This document shows, one piece after another, positions 14,714 to 19,411 of a DNA stretch of 19,411 nt (within the stretch, counting starts at the first letter, position 1; every line of letters begins with the position of its first letter). Both the position numbers and the translations under genes were made by a program. The notes beneath the pieces are model-generated. The model searched no databases, was not told the origin of the DNA, and worked only from the letters and a program-made list of their open reading frames with translations. The DNA is from Planctomycetota bacterium (lineage in GTDB: Bacteria > Planctomycetota > PUPC01 > DSUN01), in NCBI GenBank assembly GCA_016872875.1, contig VGYW01000117.1, positions 1-19,411 of the forward strand, in the 5' to 3' direction.

Positions 14714-15814
14714 TCACGTGGTCGGCATCCGCGGCGCGGCGCCCTTGCGCCGAACGGCGACCAACTGGGCCACAATGCTGGCGGCTATCTCGGGCACCGT
14801 GGCGGCGCCGACGTCGAGCCCGATGGGCGCGTAGACGCGGGCGAACTCCTCGGCCGTGGCGCGCCCCGAGCTGATGAACTCGTCGCGCATCAGGGCCACC
14901 TTGCGGCGGCTGCCGATCATGCCCACGTAGGCGGCGGGGCGGCGAAGGCACGCGGCAAGGGCCTCCGCGTCGTGCACGTGGCCGCGGGTCACGATGACCG
15001 CGTAGGTGTCGGCGGCGAAGGGGAAGGCCGCCACCTCCTGTCCGATTGGGCCGCAGCACCTGGCCGTGTCATCGGGAAACAGCTCGGGCCGCGTGAACTC
15101 AGGGCGGTCGTCAAGCACAGTGACCTCGAAGCCCACGAGGCTGGCCTGGGCAGCGACGGCCTGGCCGACGTGTCCGCCGCCGACGATGAGGAGGACCGGC
15201 CTGGGAATCAGCGGCTCGACGAATGCCTCGGCTTGCTCGCCAGCGAACAGCCGGGGCTCCTCCGAGGTGAAGACCGACCGAGTGGCCTCGGCGCCCGGGA
15301 AGCCCCTGAAGGCCAGAAGGGCGCTTTCGGGCAGGAATTCGACGGCCGTTCGTCCCCCATCGGAGCCGATGACCGTGGTGAGGAGCACGCCGCGCTCGCG
15401 GCGCTGCCGCGCCGCGGCCGCCGCGGCATAGGCGTCCCGGTGCCCGGCCGCCGTGGGGTCGAGCAGGATGCGCATGGCCCCGCCGCAGATCGGGCCGCTG
15501 TCGCCCGCGTCCTCTCCGTCGAGCGCGAAGTCGTAAACGATCGGGCGGCCCGCGGCGATGGCCTCGACGGCTCGCCGCTGGGCCTCGGCCTCCACCGAGC
15601 CGCCGCCGATCGTGCCGCGAATCGCGCCATCCGCAGTCACGACCGCTTTCGCCCCGGCCGCCGCGGGCGTGGACTCCTCGGCCTTCAACACGAGTGCGAC
15701 CGCGAACGCCTCCCCGCGGTCGGCCAGCTCCACAATGACATGGTGGATGTCGCCGGGCTGGCGGAGGATGGATGGATGAATGGATGGCCGGATGGGTGTC
15801 AAACAATCATCCAT
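14714..15814 (-). CDS. xdhC: XdhC/CoxI-family molybdenum cofactor chaperone
   Basis: An XdhC-type protein of up to 366 residues. XdhC binds molybdopterin, protects it during sulfuration and inserts it into xanthine dehydrogenase-type enzymes. Landmarks: LVLKAEESTPAAAGAKAVV (family .v...GStPr..GakM.v), GTIGGGSVEAEA, the conserved GPICGG with Cys110, and a C-terminal Rossmann domain with LLIVGGGHVGQAVA (about 208-221), VLDDRPEF and YVGMIGSRRKVALMRDEF. The start is uncertain. ATG 15814 lies inside the ATCC-type palindrome, so residues 1-17 (MDDCLTPIRPSIHPSIL) are encoded by repeat DNA; the usual family start would correspond to about Gly21-Asp22, where no start codon exists. GTG 15733 (Val28) is the next alternative. 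It sits between the large subunit and mocA in one operon. Confidence 0.85.
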   Translation of the reverse strand: MDDCLTPIRPSIHPSILRQPGDIHHVIVELADRGEAFAVALVLKAEESTPAAAGAKAVVTADGAIRGTIGGGSVEAEAQRRAVEAIAAGRPIVYDFALDGEDAGDSGPICGGAMRILLDPTAAGHRDAYAAAAAARQRRERGVLLTTVIGSDGGRTAVEFLPESALLAFRGFPGAEATRSVFTSEEPRLFAGEQAEAFVEPLIPRPVLLIVGGGHVGQAVAAQASLVGFEVTVLDDRPEFTRPELFPDDTARCCGPIGQEVAAFPFAADTYAVIVTRGHVHDAEALAACLRRPAAYVGMIGSRRKVALMRDEFISSGRATAEEFARVYAPIGLDVGAATVPEIAASIVAQLVAVRRKGAAPRMPTT

Positions 15815-15837
15815 TCATCCACCCATCCATTCATCCC
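15766..15837. repeat. ATCC-type palindromic element, copy 1
   Basis: The left arm 15766-15787 (GGATGGATGGATGAATGG...) and the right arm from about 15809 to 15837 (CATCCATTCATCCACCC...) are imperfect reverse complements built of 4-bp GGAT/ATCC units. The centre GGGTGTCAAACAAT and the whole right arm are shared, 40 of 44 positions, with the copy at 19172-19243 in the same orientation. It fills the gap between the large-subunit gene and xdhC and extends into the first codons of xdhC. Confidence 0.88.
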
Positions 15838-15860
15838 GCTGGTTGTGGCAAACGCCCCCA

Positions 15861-17990
15861 TCACGGCTCCTTCGCGCCCGGCAGGCGGATGGGCATCTCG
15901 CGGATGCGGGTGCCCGTGGCGTGGAAGGCGGCGTTGGCGATCGCTGGGGCGATGGCGATGATGGGCGTCTCGCCGCCGCCGACGCTCGGCAGGTCGGGGC
16001 GGTTGAGAAGGTGGATGTCGAGCTGCGGCACGTCGCCGAACCTGGGGACGAGATAGCTGCGGAAGCGGGGGTTGAGCATCTCGCCCTTCTCGAAGCGCAT
16101 CTCCTCGCGGAGCGCCGGGCCGAGCCCCATGAGGATGCAGCCCTGCACCTGAGCGAGAAGGTTATCGGGGTTGAGGATGGCTCCGCACTCGAAGACCTGA
16201 CAGACGCGGCTCACCGCGAACTGATCCTGGTAGCCCCGACTGATGCGGATCTCCACACAAGCGGCGACGTAGGAGCCTTTCTCCGTGCCGCAGGCGAGGC
16301 CGACGCCCACATCAAGCTGCCTGTTCTTCACTCGCTCGGCCCAGCCGAAGCGCTTCGTGGCCTCTTCGAGGACGGCTCGGAGGCGCGGGTTGTCGAGGTG
16401 GGCGAGGCGGAAGTCGAGCGGGTCGACGCCCGCGGCCGCGGCCAACTCGTCCATCGCGCACTCGCGGGCGAAGTTGTTCGCTGTCGCGGCGAGGGTGCGG
16501 TAGGAGCCTTGCCGCAGCGGCGAGTCGGACCGCACGAAGCGGCACTGGGCCTTGCCCGCGCGGTACGGCGTGTCCACCGCGGCGCCCCCGGAGTTGATGT
16601 TGATGAAGTGCCACGATGTCAGCGCGCCCTTGGCGTCGAGGCTCGCCTCCACGTCAATCACCGCGGCGGGGCGGAAGTAGGCCCAGGTGAACTCCTCCTC
16701 GCGGGTCCAGTGGAGGGAGACGGGCTTGCCTGCGGCCTTGGCCAGGCGCGCGGTCTCTACCGCGGCCTCGCCCGTGTGCTTGCCGCCGAAGCCGCCCCCG
16801 AAGTCGGGCACCACCACGCGAACCTGGTCGTTGGCCAGGCCGAACGCGCCGGCCAGCTCGCGGTGGTAGCCGAAGGGGTTCTGCGTGCCCGTCCAGACCG
16901 TGAGCTTCCCCTCGCTCCATTCGGCGACGGCGGCGCGGGTCTCGAGGGGGGCGTGCTGCACGTAGGCCACGCGATAGGTCTGGCGGAGCGTCTTGGCCGC
17001 CTTGGCGAGCTCGTCCGCGAAGGGGTTCTTCGGCGCGCCGTCCCCCGCGCGCTGCCGCAGGTAGTCAAACACCTCCTTGCTCGACGGGTGGGGCGCACGC
17101 TCCCACTTGGCGGTCTCCGCGATGGCGGCCAGTGCCTGTCGGGCGCGGTGAGTGGTCGGAGCGGCCACCCCCACGAACGAGCCATCCCGCGCCACAACAA
17201 CGCCCTCCATCGCCTTGGCCGGCCCGAGGTCAATCGAGACCAGTCTTGCGCCATACGAGGGCTGGCGGAGGACCTTGCCATAGAGCATGCCCGGGCGGAC
17301 AGTGTCGGACGGGAACTTGTGCGCGCCTGTCACGAGGTCGCGGGCGTTCGGGCGCGGCAGCGAGGTGCCGAGCACTTTCCACTCCTTCACCGCGGCCATC
17401 GCCACGTCGGGCGGCGCGGGCTGACCGAGGGCCTTCGGCAGGTCCTCGCTCGCCGCGAGCTCGGCATAGGTGAGCGTCCGCTTGGTCGCAGCGTGGGCGA
17501 TAGTGCCGTCGCGCGCCTCCACGGTCGCTGGCTCAACTCCCCAGCGCTGGGAGGCGAGACGCACGAGGATTTCTCGGGCGGCGGCGGCCCCCTGCCGCAC
17601 GGCTGGCACCGTTGAAGGCGTGGTGCGGCTGCCCGCCGTGATCCCGTCGTCGGGCACTAGGCTCGTGTCGGCCATCACCAACTGGATGCGGCTCGGGGGC
17701 ACGCGGAGCTCTTCGGCTGCCGCCTGGGTCAACTCGGCGCGGGCGCCCTGGCCCATCTCCACCTTGCCGGTGAGGACGGTGATCGCTCCATCCTTGCCGA
17801 TGTGGACGCGTGCGGCGGGGTCGCCGCGGCGCCCTTCGCCGCGCGGCCGGCGCTCGGCCGCGAGGCCCAGGCCCTCGCCCACCGAGACGAGCAGCCCCGC
17901 TCCCAGCACTTGCACGAAGCTGCGGCGGCTCAGCCCGAAGTCGTAGGCCACCCGCTCCACCGGTTCCGTGTAGGGGGTCTCGTCGCTCAT
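15861..17990 (-). CDS. Molybdopterin-binding large subunit, isoquinoline 1-oxidoreductase-type (Tat substrate)
   Basis: A 709-residue molybdenum hydroxylase large subunit. ATG 17990 overlaps the stop of the small-subunit gene (ATGA) and has GGGAGG at 8 nt. SRRSFVQVLGAGLLVSVGEG (21-40) is a twin-arginine signal, so the enzyme is probably exported folded, carrying the signal-less small subunit with it. Landmarks: GKVEMGQGARAELTQAAAEE, SRTTPSTVPAVRQGAAAARE, the cofactor loops WTGTQNPFGYHRE and VPDFGGGFGGKH, and GGGETPIIAIAPAIANA near the end, where Glu674 is the proposed catalytic glutamate. The IorB-like family hydroxylates aldehydes or N-heterocycles next to the ring nitrogen and passes electrons to the iron-sulfur subunit. 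The substrate cannot be told from sequence. Linked xdhC and mocA support a cytosine-dinucleotide cofactor. Confidence 0.92.
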   Translation of the reverse strand: MSDETPYTEPVERVAYDFGLSRRSFVQVLGAGLLVSVGEGLGLAAERRPRGEGRRGDPAARVHIGKDGAITVLTGKVEMGQGARAELTQAAAEELRVPPSRIQLVMADTSLVPDDGITAGSRTTPSTVPAVRQGAAAAREILVRLASQRWGVEPATVEARDGTIAHAATKRTLTYAELAASEDLPKALGQPAPPDVAMAAVKEWKVLGTSLPRPNARDLVTGAHKFPSDTVRPGMLYGKVLRQPSYGARLVSIDLGPAKAMEGVVVARDGSFVGVAAPTTHRARQALAAIAETAKWERAPHPSSKEVFDYLRQRAGDGAPKNPFADELAKAAKTLRQTYRVAYVQHAPLETRAAVAEWSEGKLTVWTGTQNPFGYHRELAGAFGLANDQVRVVVPDFGGGFGGKHTGEAAVETARLAKAAGKPVSLHWTREEEFTWAYFRPAAVIDVEASLDAKGALTSWHFININSGGAAVDTPYRAGKAQCRFVRSDSPLRQGSYRTLAATANNFARECAMDELAAAAGVDPLDFRLAHLDNPRLRAVLEEATKRFGWAERVKNRQLDVGVGLACGTEKGSYVAACVEIRISRGYQDQFAVSRVCQVFECGAILNPDNLLAQVQGCILMGLGPALREEMRFEKGEMLNPRFRSYLVPRFGDVPQLDIHLLNRPDLPSVGGGETPIIAIAPAIANAAFHATGTRIREMPIRLPGAKEP

Positions 17991-18466
17991 GGCTGCGTCC
18001 TCCCGGCCGCGGCGCGGCGGACCGCCTTGAGGATTCTCGGATAGTGACAGCAGCGGCACAGGTGCCCCTCCAGCTTGGCGAGAATCTCCGCGTCGGTCGG
18101 GTTCGGTTTTCCCTCGAGCAGCCCGACCACCTCCAGGATCAAGCCCGGCGTGCAGAAGCCGCACTGAAGCGCGCCCTCGGCCAGGAACGCCTCCTGGACG
18201 GGGTGGAGGGCGTGCCCCTTCGCCAATCCTTCGATGGTCAGGATGGCCTGCTGGTCGGCGTCGCCCACGGGCGTGACGCAGGAGCGGACGCTCTTGCCGC
18301 CGACGAGCACGGTGCAGGCGCCGCAGCGCCCCTCGCCGCAGCCGTACTTTGTGCCGGTCAGCCCGAGGTCCTCGCGCAGCACCTCAAGCAGTGGGCGGCC
18401 GGGGTCGGTCGTAACCGTCCGAGGCTGGCCGTTCACCGTGAACGCGATTGCCTTGTCGGTTGCCAT
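17987..18466 (-). CDS. [2Fe-2S] small subunit of molybdenum hydroxylase
   Basis: A 159-residue iron-sulfur subunit that relays electrons from the molybdenum site. The plant-type cluster is bound by C43, C48, C51 and C63 (YGCGEGRCGACTV...RSC), and the second cluster by C102, C105, C137 and C139 (QCGFCTPG...HLCRCC); all eight ligands are present. The protein has no signal peptide, so export would rely on the Tat signal of its partner. ATG 18466 is the natural family start (MATDKAIAFTVNGQ) but has no Shine-Dalgarno site; the promoter -10 box is only 6 nt upstream, implying a leaderless mRNA. It is the first gene of the operon and overlaps the large subunit by 4 bp. Confidence 0.94.
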   Translation of the reverse strand: MATDKAIAFTVNGQPRTVTTDPGRPLLEVLREDLGLTGTKYGCGEGRCGACTVLVGGKSVRSCVTPVGDADQQAILTIEGLAKGHALHPVQEAFLAEGALQCGFCTPGLILEVVGLLEGKPNPTDAEILAKLEGHLCRCCHYPRILKAVRRAAAGRTQP

Positions 18467-18472
18467 TGCCGC

Positions 18473-18501
18473 ATTCTCGCGCGCATCGCATCGCGTGTCA
18501 A
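18473..18501 (-). promoter_or_regulatory. Promoter of the molybdenum hydroxylase operon
   Basis: On the minus strand a perfect TTGACA (18496-18501), a 17-bp spacer and GAGAAT (18473-18478) precede the small-subunit gene. The -10 box ends 6 nt before the ATG (first base 18466), so transcription would begin at or within a base or two of the start codon. Confidence 0.65.
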
Positions 18502-18502
18502 G

Positions 18503-18518
18503 CCCGCGCTGGCGCGGG
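18503..18518. promoter_or_regulatory. Possible operator between divergent promoters
   Basis: A perfect inverted repeat CCCGCGC-TG-GCGCGGG lies directly upstream of the -35 box of the hydroxylase operon and 11 bp upstream of the extended -10 of the DUF1080 gene. Its position suits a shared regulator, but in DNA this GC-rich such a palindrome can also arise by chance. Confidence 0.35.
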
Positions 18519-18529
18519 GAGCGGAGCTG

Positions 18530-18538
18530 TGCTATGAT
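18530..18538 (+). promoter_or_regulatory. Extended -10 promoter of DUF1080 gene
   Basis: TGC-TATGAT (18530-18538) matches an extended -10 element; no -35 hexamer is visible at the proper distance. A start near 18545 would give a leader of about 40 nt containing AGGAG (18571-18575). Confidence 0.5.
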
Positions 18539-18583
18539 GACGCCGCGTGACCTGTTCCACCAACATCATGAGGAGCCGAAGCG

Positions 18584-19165
18584 ATGAGGAGACGTTGCGT
18601 GTTGTGGGCTGCCGCGTTCGCCCTGCTCGCGTCCGCTGCCGGCTGGACCGGCGAGGCGGAGGGATGGGTGGAGATGTTCAACGGCAAGGACCTGGCGAAG
18701 TGGGACGTGTTGACGTGCGAGGCGGAGATTCAGGACGGCGCGCTCCTGATCAAGAGCGGCAACGGCCTGGTGCAGACGAAGGAGCAGTACGGCGACTTCG
18801 TGCTCGACCTGGAGTGGAAGGCGCTGAAGCAAGACCGCTGGGACTCCGGCATCTACTTCCGCTACACCTCGGTGCCGAAGGGCAGGCCCTGGCCGGGCGG
18901 CCCGCAGGCCAACCTCGCCAAGGGCATCGAGGGCAACGTGGCCGAGCTCAAGGGCGCCAGCAGCAAGGGCCTCACCAAGGCGGGCGAATGGAACCGCTTC
19001 GTCCTGACCGTGAAGGGCACGGCGGCCGAGCTCGAGATCAACGGGAAGCCCGCCTGGAAGGCCGACGGGTTGAAGGTGCCCAAGGGCTACATCGCGCTCC
19101 AGGCCGAGGTGCCGCAGGGCGGGCAGTTCCTCTTCCGAAACGTGCGCATCAAGCCCCTGCCGTAG
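18584..19165 (+). CDS. Secreted DUF1080 (3-keto-disaccharide hydrolase-type) protein
   Basis: A 193-residue single-domain protein. The signal peptide MRRRCVLWAAAFALLASAAG covers about residues 1-20. The DUF1080 jelly-roll fold follows: WVEMFNGKDLAKWDV (typical F.sLFNGkdLsgW), DGALLIKSGNGLVQT, YGDFVLDLEWKAL, DSGIYFRYTS, AGEWNRFVLTVKG, INGKP and the closing GYIALQAE...FLFRNVRIKPL. Some members hydrolyse 3-keto-glucosides outside the cytoplasm; others bind sugars, and no assay-proven residue can be checked here. The family is greatly expanded in Planctomycetota and Verrucomicrobiota. ATG 18584 has AGGAG at 8 nt. It is transcribed divergently from the molybdenum hydroxylase operon. Confidence 0.9.
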   Translation: MRRRCVLWAAAFALLASAAGWTGEAEGWVEMFNGKDLAKWDVLTCEAEIQDGALLIKSGNGLVQTKEQYGDFVLDLEWKALKQDRWDSGIYFRYTSVPKGRPWPGGPQANLAKGIEGNVAELKGASSKGLTKAGEWNRFVLTVKGTAAELEINGKPAWKADGLKVPKGYIALQAEVPQGGQFLFRNVRIKPLP

Positions 19166-19171
19166 GCGGCT

Positions 19172-19243
19172 GGATGAATGGATGAATGGATGGGTGGATG
19201 GGTGCCAGACAATCATCCATCCATCCACCCATCCAATCATCCC
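19172..19243. repeat. ATCC-type palindromic element, copy 2
   Basis: Starting 6 nt after the DUF1080 stop, the left arm 19172-19201 (GGATGAATGGATGAATGG...) pairs with the right arm 19212-19243 (ATCATCCATCCATCCACCC...). The loop GTGCCAGACAA and the right arm match the copy at 15766-15837. It lies between two convergent genes and could act as a bidirectional terminator hairpin, although no T-tract is present. The rest of the gap up to 19285 shows nothing I recognise. Confidence 0.88.
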
Positions 19244-19285
19244 CCTTGGCCGCGGCCATAGGCCGCCGCGCCCCCCCGAGGCGCC

Positions 19286-19411
19286 TCACCGCCCCACGCA
19301 GACCACCGAGCCATCGCAGAGCGTGACGAGCACGCGCCCGTCGCGGTCGAGTGCCAGGCGGTTCATGGCGGGCTGCTCGGGGAGGTCAACGGCCCAGGCC
19401 TTCGAGCCGTC
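19286..19411 (-). CDS. C-terminus of a PQQ-like beta-propeller protein, truncated by window edge
   Basis: The last 41 codons of a minus-strand gene ending at TGA (19286-19288); the rest is beyond the right edge. The visible residues (DGSKAWAVDLPEQPAMNRLA, then LDRDGRVLVTLCDGSVVCVG) carry the spacing of PQQ/BamB-type propeller blades: a D-G-x-x-x-W-x-V/D turn and a D-G-R-V-x-V-x-x-x-D-G-S-V-x-C strand pair. Such proteins are usually secreted or lipid-anchored, but with one blade in view the family assignment is tentative. Confidence 0.6.
   Translation of the reverse strand, partial: DGSKAWAVDLPEQPAMNRLALDRDGRVLVTLCDGSVVCVGR

Noticed and set aside
15780..17615. Long plus-strand open frame opposite the molybdopterin subunit
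   Set aside because: The opposite strand carries a complete hydroxylase subunit with conserved loops; this frame starts within repeat DNA and shows no domain.

Overview
The window is a very GC-rich (about 70 % by eye), gene-dense stretch of a bacterial chromosome. Several traits suggest a Planctomycetota or related PVC-type bacterium, probably an uncultured one: a DUF1080 (3-keto-disaccharide hydrolase) secreted protein, a membrane Ser/Thr kinase with a long C-terminal extension, a fragment of a PQQ-type beta-propeller, an S41 protease, sugar kinases and intergenic gaps packed with short-unit palindromic repeats. This assignment is inference; there is no rRNA or marker gene in the window. Most genes have clear Shine-Dalgarno sites, and there are good sigma70-like promoters (TTGACA, 17 bp, TAAGAT / TAGTAT / GAGAAT).

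Layout. 2-10022 is all on the + strand: the end of a CAP-domain protein; a CoA-disulfide reductase-like flavoprotein fused to a rhodanese domain; a STAS / zinc-ribbon / degenerate GHKL-ATPase fusion; a transmembrane Ser/Thr kinase ending in a DnaJ-like zinc-finger block; ilvN (acetolactate synthase small subunit) behind a long structured leader; an unknown membrane-anchored protein in the same operon; and an S41 (CtpA-type) protease. A small, probably repeat-truncated gene follows at 10038. 10307-13302 (- strand) is a two-gene operon of FGGY sugar kinases, xylB first and then a ribulokinase/xylulokinase-like paralogue. 13365-18466 (- strand) is a molybdenum hydroxylase operon read from right to left: [2Fe-2S] small subunit, Tat-exported molybdopterin large subunit, XdhC chaperone, MocA-type cytidylyltransferase and a metallo-beta-lactamase-fold hydrolase. 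18584-19165 (+) is the DUF1080 protein, divergent from the hydroxylase operon, and 19286-19411 (-) is the C-terminus of a propeller protein.

The molybdenum operon is functionally coherent: MocA makes the cytosine dinucleotide cofactor, XdhC delivers the sulfurated cofactor, and the two structural subunits form an enzyme of the isoquinoline 1-oxidoreductase / aldehyde oxidase class, probably exported by Tat.

The most unusual feature is the intergenic DNA. Seven of the eight gaps longer than 100 bp hold an inverted-repeat or short-tandem-array element. At least five families with unrelated sequences (GTCCTC, AAATCCC, GGGACCACA, ATCC, and GGGCTTTAGCCC-type) share one architecture, and some reach into coding sequence. 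The one large gap without such an element is the divergent promoter region at 18467-18583.
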